64,000 nucleotides of DNA from Allodiplogaster sudhausi (GCA_945643635.1 CALZFC010000248.1:3358501-3422500), one strand, 5' to 3'; shown: positions 16,301-31,338, numbered from the stretch's first letter. Program-made: numbers and translations. Notes: generated by a model from the letters alone, not told the origin.

Positions 16301-19300
16301 CGTCCGCACGGACACGGACGTCCGCACGGACACGGACGTCCGCACGGACACGGACGTCCGCACGGACACGGACGTCCGCACGGACACGGACGTCCGCACG
16401 GACGACGGACGTCCGCACGGACACGGACGTCCGCACGGACACGGACGTCCGCACGGACACGGACGTCCGCACGGACACGGACGTCCGCACGGACACGGAC
16501 GTCCGCACGGACACGGACGTCCGCACGGACGACGGACGTCCGCACGGACACGGACGTCCGCACGGACAATGGACGTCCGCACGGACACGGACGTCCGCAC
16601 GGACACGGACGTCCGCACGGACACGGACGTCCGCACGGACAACGGACGTCCGCACGGACGACGGACGTCCGCACGGACAACGGACGTCCACACGGACGTC
16701 CGCACGGACACGGACGTCCGCACGGACAACGGACGTCCGCACGGACACGGACGTCCGCACGGACACGGACGTCCGCACGGACACGGACGTCCGCACGGAC
16801 GACGGACGTCCGCACGGACACGGACGTCCGCACGGACACGGACGTCCGCACGGAAAACGGACGTCCGCACGGACACGGACGTCCGCACGGACGACGGACG
16901 TCCGCACGGACACGGACGTCCGCACGGACGACGGACGTCCGCACGGACACGGACGTCCGCACGGACAACGGACGTCCGCACGGACACGGACGTCCGCACG
17001 GACACGGACGTCCGCACGGACGACGGACGTCCGCACGGACACGGACGTCCGCACGGACAACGGACGTCCGCACGGACACGGACGTCCGCACGGACAACGG
17101 ACGTCCGCACGGACACGGACGTCCGCACGGACACGGACGTCCGCACGGACAACGGACGTCCGCACGGACACGGACGTCCGCACGGACACGGACGTCCGCA
17201 CGGACACGGACGTCCGCACGGACACGGACGTCCGCACGGACAGGGACGTCCGCACGGACAACGGACGTCCGCACGGACACGGACGTCCGCACGGACACGG
17301 ACGTCCGCACGGACAACGGACGTCCGCACGGACACGGACGTCCGCACGGACACGGACGTCCGCACGGACACGGACGTCCGCACGGACACGGACGTCCGCA
17401 CGGAAAACGGACGTCCGCACGGACACGGACGTCCGCACGGACGACGGACGTCCGCACGGACACGGACGTCCGCACGGACGACGGACGTCCGCACGGACGA
17501 GGGACGTCCGCACGGACACGGACGTCCGCACGGACAACGGACGTCCGCACGGACACGGACGTCCGCACGGACACGGACGTCCGCACGGACACGGACGTCC
17601 GCACGGACACGGACGTCCGCACGGACACGGACGTCCGCACGGACAGGGACGTCCGCACGGACAACGGACGTCCGCACGGACACGGACGTCCGCACGGACA
17701 ACGGACGTCCGCACGGACACGGACGTCCGCACGGACACGGACGTCCGCACGGACACGGACGTCCGCACGGACACGGACGTCCGCACGGACACGGACGTCC
17801 GCACGGACACGGACGTCCGCACGGACAACGGACGTCCGCACGGACACGGACGTCCGCACGGACACGGACGTCCGCACGGACACGGACGTCCGCACGGACA
17901 CGGACGTCCGCACGGACAACGGACGTCCGCACGGACACGGACGTCCGCACGGACACGGACGTCCGCACGGACGACGGACGTCCGCACGGACACGGACGTC
18001 CGCACGGACAACGGACGTCCGCACGGACACGGACGTCCGCACGGACACGGACGTCCGCACGGACACGGACGTCCGCACGGACACGGACGTCCGCACGGAC
18101 GACGGACGTCCGCACGGACACGGACGTCCGCACGGACAACGGACGTCCGCACGGACACGGACGTCCGCACGGACACGGACGTCCGCACGGACAACGGACG
18201 TCCGCACGGACACGGACGTCCGCACGGACACGGACGTCCGCACGGACGACGGACGTCCGCACGGACACGGACGTCCGCACGGACAACGGACGTCCGCACG
18301 GACACGGACGTCCGCACGGACACGGACGTCCGCACGGACGACGGACGTCCGCACGGACACGGACGTCCGCACGGACAACGGACGTCCGCACGGACACGGA
18401 CGTCCGCACGGACAACGGACGTCCGCACCGGACACGGACGTCCGCACGGACACGGACGTCCGCACGGACAACGGACGTCCGCACGGACACGGACGTCCGC
18501 ACGGACACGGACGTCCGCACGGACACGGACGTCCGCACGGACACGGACGTCCGCACGGACACGGACGTCCGCACGGACAGGGACGTCCGCACGGACAACG
18601 GACGTCCGCACGGACACGGACGTCCGCACGGACACGGACGTCCGCACGGACAACGGACGTCCGCACGGACACGGACGTCCGCACGGACACGGACGTCCGC
18701 ACGGACACGGACGTCCGCACGGACACGGACGTCCGCACGGAAACGGACGTCCGCACGGACACGGACGTCCGCACGGACGACGGACGTCCGCACGGACACG
18801 GACGTCCGCACGGACGACGGACGTCCGCACGGACGACGGACGTCCGCACGGACGACGGACGTCCGCACGGACACGGACGTCCGCACGGACAACGGACGTC
18901 CGCACGGACACGGACGTCCGCACGGACACGGACGTCCGCACGGACACGGACGTCCGCACGGACACGGACGTCCGCACGGACACGGACGTCCGCACGGACA
19001 CGGACGTCCGCACGGACAGGACGTCCGCACGGACAACGGACGTCCGCACGGACACGGACGTCCGCACGGACAACGGACGTCCGCACGGACACGGACGTCC
19101 GCACGGACACGGACGTCCGCACGGACACGGACGTCCGCACGGACACGGACGTCCGCACGGACACGGACGTCCGCACGGACGACGGACGTCCGCACGGACA
19201 CGGACGTCCGCACGGACAACGGACGTCCGCACGGACACGGACGTCCGCACGGACACGGACGTCCGCACGGACACGGACGTCCGCACGGACACGGACGTCC

Positions 19301-22300
19301 GCACGGACACGGACGTCCGCACGGACAACGGACGTCCGCACGGACACGGACGTCCGCACGGACACGGACGTCCGCACGGACACGGACGTCCGCACGGACA
19401 CGGACGTCCGCACGGACACGGACGTCCGCACGGACACGGACGTCCGCACGGACACGGACGTCCGCACGGACAACGGACGTCCGCACGGACACGGACGTCC
19501 GCACGGACACGGACGTCCGCACGGACACGGACGTCCGCACGGACACGGACGTCCGCACGGACACGGACGTCCGCACGGACACGGACGTCCGCACGGACAC
19601 GGACGTCCGCACGGACGACGGACGTCCGCACGGACACGGACGTCCGCACGGACAACGGACGTCCGCACGGACACGGACGTCCGCACGGACACGGACGTCC
19701 GCACGGACAACGGACGTCCGCACGGACACGGACGTCCGCACGGACGACGGACGTCCGCACGGACACGGACGTCCGCACGGACAACGGACGTCCGCACGGA
19801 CACGGACGTCCGCACGGACAACGGACGTCCGCACGGACACGGACGTCCGCACGGACACGGACGTCCGCACGGACACGGACGTCCGCACGGACAACGGACG
19901 TCCGCACGGACACGGACGTCCGCACGGACACGGACGTCCGCACGGACAACGGACGTCCACACGGACGTCCGCACGGACACGGACGTCCGCACGGACAACG
20001 GACGTCCGCACGGACACGGACGTCCGCACGGACACGGACGTCCGCACGGACACGGACGTCCGCACGGACACGGACGTCCGCACGGACAACGGACGTCCGC
20101 ACGGACACGGACGTCCGCACGGACACGGACGTCCGCACGGACGACGGACGTCCGCACGGACACGGACGTCCGCACGGACGACGGACGTCCGCACGGACAC
20201 GGACGTCCGCACGGACAACGGACGTCCGCACGGACGACGGACGTCCGCACGGACACGGACGTCCGCACGGACAATGGACGTCCGCACGGACACGGACGTC
20301 CGCACGGACACGGACGTCCGCACGGACACGGACGTCCGCACGGACACGGACGTCCGCACGGACACGGACGTCCGCACGGACAACGGACGTCCGCACGGAC
20401 GTCCGCACGGACACGGACGTCCGCACGGACAACGGACGTCCGCACGGACACGGACGTCCGCACGGACAACGGACGTCCGCACGGACACGGACGTCCGCAC
20501 GGACACGGACGTCCGCACGGACAACGGACGTCCGCACGGACACGGACGTCCGCACGGACACGGACGTCCGCACGGACACGGACGTCCGCACGGACACGGA
20601 CGTCCGCACGGAAAACGGACGTCCGCACGGACACGGACGTCCGCACGGACGACGGACGTCCGCACGGACGACGGACGTCCGCACGGACGACGGACGTCCG
20701 CACGGACAACGGACGTCCGCACGGACACGGACGTCCGCACGGACACGGACGTCCGCACGGACACGGACGTCCGCACGGACACGGACGTCCGCACGGACAC
20801 GGACGTCCGCACGGACACGGACGTCCGCACGGACACGGACGTCCGCACGGACAGGGACGTCCGCACGGACAACGGACGTCCGCACGGACACGGACGTCCG
20901 CACGGACACGGACGTCCGCACGGACAACGGACGTCCGCACGGACACGGACGTCCGCACGGACACGGACGTCCGCACGGACACGGACGTCCGCACGGACAC
21001 GGACGTCCGCACGGAAAACGGACGTCCGCACGGACACGGACGTCCGCACGGACGACGGACGTCCGCACGGACACGGACGTCCGCACGGACACGGACGTCC
21101 GCACGGACGACGGACGTCCGCACGGACACGGACGTCCGCACGGACAACGGACGTCCGCACGGACACGGACGTCCGCACGGACACGGACGTCCGCACGGAC
21201 ACGGACGTCCGCACGGACACGGACGTCCGCACGGACACGGACGTCCGCACGGACACGGACGTCCGCACGGACACGGACGTCCGCACGGACAACGGACGTC
21301 CGCACGGACACGGACGTCCGCACGGACACGGACGTCCGCACGGACAACGGACGTCCGCACGGACACGGACGTCCGCACGGACACGGACGTCCGCACGGAC
21401 ACGGACGTCCGCACGGACACGGACGTCCGCACGGACACGGACGTCCGCACGGACACGGACGTCCGCACGGACGACGGACGTCCGCACGGACACGGACGTC
21501 CGCACGGACAATGGACGTCCGCACGGACACGGACGTCCGCACGGACAACGGACGTCCGCACGGACACGGACGTCCGCACGGACACGGACGTCCGCACGGA
21601 CACGGACGTCCGCACGGACACGGACGTCCGCACGGAAAACGGACGTCCGCACGGACACGGACGTCCGCACGGACACGGACGTCCGCACGGACACGGACGT
21701 CCGCACGGACACGGACGTCCGCACGGACACGGACGTCCGCACGGACACGGACGTCCGCACGGACACGGACGTCCGCACGGACACGGACGTCCGCACGGAC
21801 ACGGACGTCCGCACGGACGACGGACGTCCGCACGGACACGGACGTCCGCACGGACAACGGACGTCCGCACGGACACGGACGTCCGCACGGACAACGGACG
21901 TCCGCACGGACACGGACGTCCGCACGGACACGGACGTCCGCACGGACAACGGACGTCCGCACGGACACGGACGTCCGCACGGACACGGACGTCCGCACGG
22001 ACACGGACGTCCGCACGGACACGGACGTCCGCACGGACACGGACGTCCGCACGGACAACGGACGTCCGCACGGACACGGACGTCCGCACGGACACGGACG
22101 TCCGCACGGACAACGGACGTCCGCACGGACACGGACGTCCGCACGGACACGGACGTCCGCACGGACACGGACGTCCGCACGGACACGGACGTCCGCACGG
22201 AAAACGGACGTCCGCACGGACACGGACGTCCGCACGGACACGGACGTCCGCACGGACGACGGACGTCCGCACGGACGACGGACGTCCGCACGGACGACGG

Positions 22301-23037
22301 ACGTCCGCACGGACGACGGACGTCCGCACGGACGGACGTCCGCACGACGTCCGCACGGACACGGACGTCCGCACGGACAACGGACGTCCGCACGGACACG
22401 GACGTCCGCACGGACACGGACGTCCGCACGGACACGGACGTCCGCACGGACACGGACGTCCGCACGGACACGGACGTCCGCACGGACACGGACGTCCGCA
22501 CGGACAGGGACGTCCGCACGGACACGGACGTCCGCACGGACACGGACGTCCGCACGGACACCGACGTCCGCACGGACAACGGACGTCCGCACGGACACGG
22601 ACGTCCGCACGGACACGGACGTCCGCACGGACACGGACGTCCGCACGGACACGGACGTCCGCACGGACACGGACGTCCGCACGGACACGGACGTCCGCAC
22701 GGACGACGGACGTCCGCACGGACACGGACGTCCGCACGGACAATGGACGTCCGCACGGACACGGACGTCCGCACGGACAACGGACGTCCGCACGGACACG
22801 GACGTCCGCACGGACACGGACGTCCGCACGGACACGGACGTCCGCACGGACACGGACGTCCGCACGGAAAACGGACGTCCGCACGGACACGGACGTCCGC
22901 ACGGACGACGGACGTCCGCACTGACACGGACGTCCGCACGGACACGGACGTCCGCACGGACACGGACGTCCGCACGGACACGGACGTCCGCACGGACACG
23001 GACGTCCGCACGGACACGGACGTCCGCACGGACGACG

Positions 23038-26000
23038 GATGTCCGCACGGACACGGACGTCCGCACGGACAATGGACGTCCGCACGGACACGGACGTCCG
23101 CACGGACACGGACGTCCGCACGGACACGGACGTCCGCACGGACAACGGACGTCCTCACGGACGACGGACGTCCGCACGGACAACGGACGTCCACACGGAC
23201 GTCCGCACGGACACGGACGTCCGCACGGACAACGGACGTCCGCACGGACATGGACGTCCGCACGGACACGGACGTCCGCACGGACACGGACGTCCGCACG
23301 GACGACGGACGTCCGCACGGACACGGACGTCCGCACGGACACGGACGTCCGCACGGAAAACGGACGTCCGCACGGACACGGACGTCCGCACGGACGACGG
23401 ACGTCCGCACGGACACGGACGTCCGCACGGACGACGGACGTCCGCACGGACACGGACGTCCGCACGGACAACGGACGTCCGCACGGACACGGACGTCCGC
23501 ACGGACACGGACGTCCGCACGGACGACGGACGTCCGCACGGACACGGACGTCCGCACGGACAACGGACGTCCGCACTGACACGGACGTCCGCACGGACAA
23601 CGGACGTCCGCACCGACACGGACGTCCGCACGGACACGGACGTCCGCACGGACAACGGACGTCCGCACGGACACGGACGTCCGCACGGACACGGACGTCC
23701 GCACGGACACGGACGTCCGCACGGACACGGACGTCCGCACGGACAGGGACGTCCGCACGGACAACGGACGTCCGCACGGACACGGACGTCCGCACGGACA
23801 CGGACGTCCGCACGGACAACGGACGTCCGCACGGACACGGACGTCCGCACGGACACGGACGTCCGCACGGACACGGACGTCCGCACGGACGACGGACGTC
23901 CGCACGGACGACGGACGTCCGCACGGACGACGGACGTCCGCACGGACGACGGACGTCCGCACGGACGACGGACGTCCGCACGGACGAGGGACGTCCGCAC
24001 GGACACGGACGTCCGCACGGACAACGGACGTCCGCACGGACACGGACGTCCGCACGGACACGGACGTCCGCACGGACACGGACGTCCGCACGGACACGGA
24101 CGTCCGCACGGACACGGACGTCCGCACGGACACGGACGTCCGCACGGACACGGACGTCCGCACGGACACGGACGTCCGCACGGACAGGGACGTCCGCACG
24201 GACAACGGACGTCCGCACGGACACGGACGTCCGCACGGACACCGACGTCCGCACGGACACGGACGTCCGCACGGACACGGACGTCCGCACGGACACGGAC
24301 GTCCGCACGGACACGGACGTCCGCACGGACACGGACGTCCGCACGGACGACGGATGTCCGCACGGACACGGACGTCCGCACGGACAATGGACGTCCGCAC
24401 GGACACGGACGTCCGCACGGACACGGACGTCCGCACGGACACGGACGTCCGCACGGACAACGGACGTCCTCACGGACGACGGACGTCCGCACGGACAACG
24501 GACGTCCACACGGACGTCCGCACGGACACGGACGTCCGCACGGACACGGACGTCCGCACGGACAACGGACGTCCGCACGGACACGGACGTCCGCACGGAC
24601 ACGGACGTCCGCACGGACACGGACGTCCGCACGGACGACGGACGTCCGCACGGACACGGACGTCCGCACGGACGACGGACGTCCGCACGGACACGGACGT
24701 CCGCACGGACGACGGACGTCCGCACGGACACGGACGTCCGCACGGACGACGGACGTCCGCACGGACACGGACGTCCGCACGGAAAACGGACGTCCGCACG
24801 GACACGGACGTCCGCACGGACAACGGACGTCCACACGGACGTCCGCACGGACACGGACGTCCGCACGGACAACGGACGTCCGCACGGACACGGACGTCCG
24901 CACGGACACGGACGTCCGCACGGACGACGGACGTCCGCACGGACACGGACGTCCGCACGGACACGGACGTCCGCACGGAAAACGGACGTCCGCACGGACA
25001 CGGACGTCCGCACGGACGACGGACGTCCGCACGGACACGGACGTCCGCACGGACGACGGACGTCCGCACGGACACGGACGTCCGCACGGACAACGGACGT
25101 CCGCACGGACACGGACGTCCGCACGGACACGGACGTCCGCACGGACGACGGACGTCCGCACGGACACGGACGTCCGCACGGACAACGGACGTCCGCACTG
25201 ACACGGACGTCCGCACGGACAACGGACGTCCGCACCGACACGGACGTCCGCACGGACACGGACGTCCGCACGGACAACGGACGTCCGCACGGACACGGAC
25301 GTCCGCACGGACACGGACGTCCGCACGGACACGGACGTCCGCACGGACACGGACGTCCGCACGGACAGGGACGTCCGCACGGACAACGGACGTCCGCACG
25401 GACACGGACGTCCGCACGGACACGGACGTCCGCACGGACAACGGACGTCCGCACGGACACGGACGTCCGCACGGACACGGACGTCCGCACGGACACGGAC
25501 GTCCGCACGGACACGGACGTCCGCACGGAAAACGGACGTCCGCACGGACACGGACGTCCGCACGGACGACGGACGTCCGCACGGACGACGGACGTCCGCA
25601 CGGACGACGGACGTCCGCACGGACGACGGACGTCCGCACTGACGAGGGACGTCCGCACGGACACGGACGTCCGCACGGACAACGGACGTCCGCACGGACA
25701 CGGACGTCCGCACGGACACGGACGTCCGCACGGACACGGACGTCCGCACGGACACGGACGTCCGCACGGACACGGACGTCCGCACGGACACGGACGTCCG
25801 CACGGACAGGGACGTCCGCACGGACAACGGACGTCCGCACGGACACGGACGTCCGCACGGACACCGACGTCCGCACGGACAACGGACGTCCGCACGGACA
25901 CGGACGTCCGCACGGACACGGACGTCCGCACGGACACGGACGTCCGCACGGACACGGACGTCCGCACGGACACGGACGTCCGCACGGACACGGACGTCCG

Positions 26001-29000
26001 CACGGACGACGGATGTCCGCACGGACACGGACGTCCGCACGGACAATGGACGTCCGCACGGACACGGACGTCCGCACGGACAACGGACGTCCGCACGGAC
26101 ACGGACGTCCGCACGGACACGGACGTCCGCACGGACACGGACGTCCGCACGGACACGGACGTCCGCACGGAAAACGGACGTCCGCACGGACACGGACGTC
26201 CGCACGGACGACGGACGTCCGCACTGACACGGACGTCCGCACGGACACGGACGTCCGCACGGACACGGACGTCCGCACGGACACGGACGTCCGCACGGAC
26301 ACGGACGTCCGCACGGACACGGACGTCCGCACGGACACGGACGTCCGCACGGACGACGGACGTCCGCACGGACACGGACGTCCGCACGGACAACGGACGT
26401 CCGCACTGACACGGACGTCCGCACGGACAACGGACGTCCGCACCGACACGGACGTCCGCACGGACACGGACGTCCGCACGGACAACGGACGTCCGCACGG
26501 ACACGGACGTCCGCACGGACACGGACGTCCGCACGGACACGGACGTCCGCACGGACACGGACGTCCGCACGGACAGGGACGTCCGCACGGACAACGGACG
26601 TCCGCACGGACACGGACGTCCGCACGGACACGGACGTCCGCACGGACAACGGACGTCCGCACGGACACGGACGTCCGCACGGACACGGACGTCCGCACGG
26701 ACACGGACGTCCGCACGGACACGGACGTCCGCACGGAAAACGGACGTCCGCACGGACACGGACGTCCGCACGGACGACGGACGTCCGCACGGACGACGGA
26801 CGTCCGCACGGACGACGGACGTCCGCACGGACGACGGACGTCCGCACGGACGACGGACGTCCGCACTGACGAGGGACGTCCGCACGGACACGGACGTCCG
26901 CACGGACAACGGACGTCCGCACGGACACGGACGTCCGCACGGACACGGACGTCCGCACGGACACGGACGTCCGCACGGACACGGACGTCCGCACGGACAC
27001 GGACGTCCGCACGGACACGGACGTCCGCACGGACAGGGACGTCCGCACGGACAACGGACGTCCGCACGGACACGGACGTCCGCACGGACACCGACGTCCG
27101 CACGGACAACGGACGTCCGCACGGACACGGACGTCCGCACGGACACGGACGTCCGCACGGACACGGACGTCCGCACGGACACGGACGTCCGCACGGACAC
27201 GGACGTCCGCACGGACACGGACGTCCGCACGGACGACGGATGTCCGCACGGACACGGACGTCCGCACGGACAATGGACGTCCGCACGGACACGGACGTCC
27301 GCACGGACAACGGACGTCCGCACGGACACGGACGTCCGCACGGACACGGACGTCCGCACGGACACGGACGTCCGCACGGACACGGACGTCCGCACGGAAA
27401 ACGGACGTCCGCACGGACACGGACGTCCGCACGGACGGACGTCCGCACGGACACGGACGTCCGCACGGACACGGACGTCCGCACGGACACGGACGTCCGC
27501 ACGGACACGGACGTCCGCACGGACACGGACGTCCGCACGGACACGGACGTCCGCACGGACGACGGATGTCCGCACGGACACGGACGTCCGCACGGACAAT
27601 GGACGTCCGCACGGACACGGACGTCCGCACGGACACGGACGTCCGCACGGACACGGACGTCCGCACGGACAACGGACGTCCTCACGGACGACGGACGTCC
27701 GCACGGACAACGGACGTCCACACGGACGTCCGCACGGACACGGACGTCCGCACGGACAACGGACGTCCGCACGGACATGGACGTCCGCACGGACACGGAC
27801 GTCCGCACGGACACGGACGTCCGCACGGACGACGGACGTCCGCACGGACACGGACGTCCGCACGGACACGGACGTCCGCACGGAAAACGGACGTCCGCAC
27901 GGACACGGACGTCCGCACGGACGACGGACGTCCGCACGGACACGGACGTCCGCACGGACGACGGACGTCCGCACGGACACGGACGTCCGCACGGACAACG
28001 GACGTCCGCACGGACACGGACGTCCGCACGGACACGGACGTCCGCACGGACGACGGACGTCCGCACGGACACGGACGTCCGCACGGACAACGGACGTCCG
28101 CACTGACACGGACGTCCGCACGGACAACGGACGTCCGCACCGACACGGACGTCCGCACGGACACGGACGTCCGCACGGACAACGGACGTCCGCACGGACA
28201 CGGACGTCCGCACGGACACGGACGTCCGCACGGACACGGACGTCCGCACGGACACGGACGTCCGCACGGACAGGGACGTCCGCACGGACAACGGACGTCC
28301 GCACGGACACGGACGTCCGCACGGACACGGACGTCCGCACGGACAACGGACGTCCGCACGGACACGGACGTCCGCACGGACACGGACGTCCGCACGGACA
28401 CGGACGTCCGCACGGACGACGGACGTCCGCACGGACGACGGACGTCCGCACGGACGACGGACGTCCGCACGGACGACGGACGTCCGCACGGACGACGGAC
28501 GTCCGCACTGACGAGGGACGTCCGCACGGACACGGACGTCCGCACGGACAACGGACGTCCGCACGGACACGGACGTCCGCACGGACACGGACGTCCGCAC
28601 GGACACGGACGTCCGCACGGACACGGACGTCCGCACGGACACGGACGTCCGCACGGACACGGACGTCCGCACGGACACGGACGTCCGCACGGACACGGAC
28701 GTCCGCACGGACAGGGACGTCCGCACGGACAACGGACGTCCGCACGGACACGGACGTCCGCACGGACACCGACGTCCGCACGGACACGGACGTCCGCACG
28801 GACACGGACGTCCGCACGGACACGGACGTCCGCACGGACACGGACGTCCGCACGGACACGGACGTCCGCACGGACGACGGATGTCCGCACGGACACGGAC
28901 GTCCGCACGGACAATGGACGTCCGCACGGACACGGACGTCCGCACGGACACGGACGTCCGCACGGACACGGACGTCCGCACGGACAACGGACGTCCTCAC

Positions 29001-29090
29001 GGACGACGGACGTCCGCACGGACAACGGACGTCCACACGGACGTCCGCACGGACACGGACGTCCGCACGGACACGGACGTCCGCACGGAC
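23038..29090. repeat. Higher-order repeat modules in the right part of the satellite
   Basis: A recognisable module recurs four times: GACGGATGTCCGC, then a GGACAATGGACG variant, then GTCCTCACGGACGACGG, then GTCCACACGGACGTCCGC. Its GTCCTCACGG landmark falls at about 23,152, 24,467, 27,679 and 28,994, giving spacings of 1,315, 3,212 and 1,315 bp. Bases 23,155-27,672 and 24,470-28,987 have the same length between landmarks. The pattern therefore fits a 4,527-bp superunit containing a 1,315-bp subunit, produced by unequal exchange. Confidence 0.8.
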
Positions 29091-30682
29091 AACGGACGTC
29101 CGCACGGACATGGACGTCCGCACGGACACGGACGTCCGCACGGACACGGACGTCCGCACGGACGACGGACGTCCGCACGGACACGGACGTCCGCACGGAC
29201 GACGGACGTCCGCACGGACACGGACGTCCGCACGGAAAACGGACGTCCGCACGGACACGGACGTCCGCACGGACGACGGACGTCCGCACGGACACGGACG
29301 TCCGCACGGACGACGGACGTCCGCACGGACACGGACGTCCGCACGGACAACGGACGTCCGCACGGACACGGACGTCCGCACGGACACGGACGTCCGCACG
29401 GACGACGGACGTCCGCACGGACACGGACGTCCGCACGGACAACGGACGTCCGCACTGACACAGACGTCCGCACGGACAACGGACGTCCGCACCGACACGG
29501 ACGTCCGCACGGACACGGACGTCCGCACGGACACGGACGTCCGCACGGACAACGGACGTCCGCACGGACACCGACGTCCGCACGGACAACGGACGTCCGC
29601 ACGGACACGGACGTCCGCAGACGTCCGCACGGACACGGACGTCCGCACGGACACGGACGTCCGCACGGACAACGGACGTCCGCAGACGTCCGCACGGACA
29701 CGGACGTCCGCACGGACAACGGACGTCCGCACGGACACGGACGTCCGCACGGACGACGGACGTCCTCACGGACGACGGACGTCCGCACGGACACGGACGT
29801 CCGCACGGACAACGGACGTCCGCACGGACACGGACGTCCGCACGGACAACGGACGTCCGCACGGACACGGACGTCCGCACGGACAACGGACGTCCGCACG
29901 GACACGGACGTCCGCACGGACACGGACGTCCGCACGGACACGGACGTCCGCACGGACAACGGACGTCCGCACGGACACGGACGTCCGCACGGACACGGAC
30001 GTCCGCACGGACACGGACGTCCGCACGGACAACGGACGTCCTCACGGACGACGGACGTCCGCACGGACAACGGACGTCCACACGGACACGGACGTTCGGA
30101 CGGACAACGGACGTCCGCACGGACATGGACGTCCGCACGGACACGGACGTCCGCACGGACAACGGACGTCCGCACGGACACGGACGTTCGCACGGACACG
30201 GACGTCCGCACGGACACGGACGTCCGCACGGACACGGACGTCCGCACGGACAACGGATGTCCTCACGGACGACGGACGTCCGCACGGACAACGGACGTCC
30301 ACACGGACGTCCGCACGGACACGGACGTCCGCACGGACGACGGACGTCCGCACAGACACGGACGTCCGCACGGACAACGGACGTCCGCACGGACACGGAC
30401 GTCCGCACGGACGACGGACGTCCGCACGGACACGGACGTCCACACGGACGTCCGCACGGACACGGACGTTCGCACGGACAACGGACGTCCGCACGGACAT
30501 GGACGTCCGCACGGACACGGACGTCCGCACGGACAACGGACGTCCGCACGGACATGGACGTCCGCACGGACACGGACGTCCGCACGGACAACGGACGTCC
30601 GCACGGACACGGACGTCCGCACGGACACGGACGTCCGCACGGACACGGACGTCCGCACGGACAACGGACGTCCGCACGGACA

Positions 30683-31313
30683 GTGGCCTGGCCGAGTGCG
30701 GAATGGCGGAGGATGAAGGAGTCGTGCGCACTGCCAGGCCAGTTGGCATTGGCGAAGACGATGCGGCCGTAAGCATCAACTGCGAGGAGGAGATTGATGT
30801 AGAGATTGACCCTTGCGACAGCGGAACTGCCCAGAAGATGAACGCGGCGCGCGGATCCGGATCAGCGTGCCGTCAATGATGCCGATGACGTCTTCAAGAG
30901 GGACTTTTATACACTGCACCTATTACTTAACGAGCAGAACTAACTTCTAATGGGCCCTCTACAGCTGTAGGCATCGGCGGCGCCTCGACAGTATGCCAAC
31001 GAGGACACGGGGAAGCGGATGTATCTATCTCGCAGGGCGAGAACTCCATCGATGAAGCGCCACAGACAGTTGCCTGCCGTGGACTCACAAAAGCCAAAGG
31101 CATCACTCAACACGATGAACGGCGCATTCGTGAGGAGGTAGCGGAGGCCGAGGAGAGCCTACAACTTTGCTGAATACCACTCCATTTTATGCTACTTTGC
31201 TCAGTTACTTGGTTCTCATAGGAAATGGTCCATTCGCCCTGCATGTTCCGGTTGAGGTGTTGTCCAAGGAGACCGACAAGTACATCGATGTTTCCAGGCG
31301 AGAGTCGATATCG
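30683..31313 (-). pseudogene. PIF/Harbinger (HARBI1-type) transposase, truncated and decayed
   Basis: Read on the minus strand from 31,313 down, the sequence has the landmarks of the DDE_Tnp_4 / HARBI1 nuclease family. First comes YRLSPGNIDVLVGLLGQHLN. Next is a helical part, LRYLLTNAPFIVLSDAFGF with ESTAGNCLWRFIDG and RDRYIRFP. Then comes the first catalytic Asp in VIGIIDGTLIRIRAP (about 30,850-30,892), and the second in WPGSAHDSFILRHSALGQ (about 30,690-30,741). The third acidic residue is absent because the satellite begins right after GQAT at about 30,682. The copy is broken. Stop codons separate the N-terminal and catalytic parts near 30,910-30,945 (a short intron cannot be excluded), and the frame shifts near 30,800-30,818 between the RKGQ and NLYINLLLAVDA segments. 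The family assignment is firm; activity is excluded. Confidence 0.88.
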
Positions 31314-31338
31314 CACAGACACGGACGTCCGCACGTCC

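Larger units (their letters stand above)
1..30682. repeat. Giant GC-rich satellite array, 18/19-bp unit with embedded 17-bp blocks
   Basis: The stretch is tandem repeat throughout. The dominant unit is ACGGACACGGACGTCCGC (18 bp). Interspersed 19-bp versions carry one extra base (ACAACGG or ACGACGG in place of ACACGG). Each unit contains the palindrome GGACGTCC and several CpGs, and there is little sign of CpG decay. Occasional variants such as GTCCTCACGG, GTCCACACGG, CACTGACACGG and GGAAAACGG act as markers of position. None of the six translations of the 18-bp word has a stop codon, so reading frames thousands of codons long exist on both strands. They encode only six-residue repeats (RTSART, GRPHGH, TDTDVR; SVRTSV, PCGRPC, RADVRV) and are judged to be artefacts. 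The array begins before the window; its right edge is at about 30,682. Confidence 0.97.

Noticed and set aside
2385..29750. Minus-strand open frame of about 9,121 codons, and other giant frames on both strands across the satellite
   Set aside because: All six frames of the 18-bp word lack stops, so such frames are inevitable. The products are perfect short repeats, the frames overlap on both strands, and their ends fall at random satellite variants.
1..30682. CRISPR array
   Set aside because: There are no unique spacers between units. The sequence is a continuous tandem repeat in a eukaryotic context.
1..30682. Telomere
   Set aside because: No TTAGGC, TTAGGG or TTAGG repeats occur at either end of the array; unit length and composition differ.
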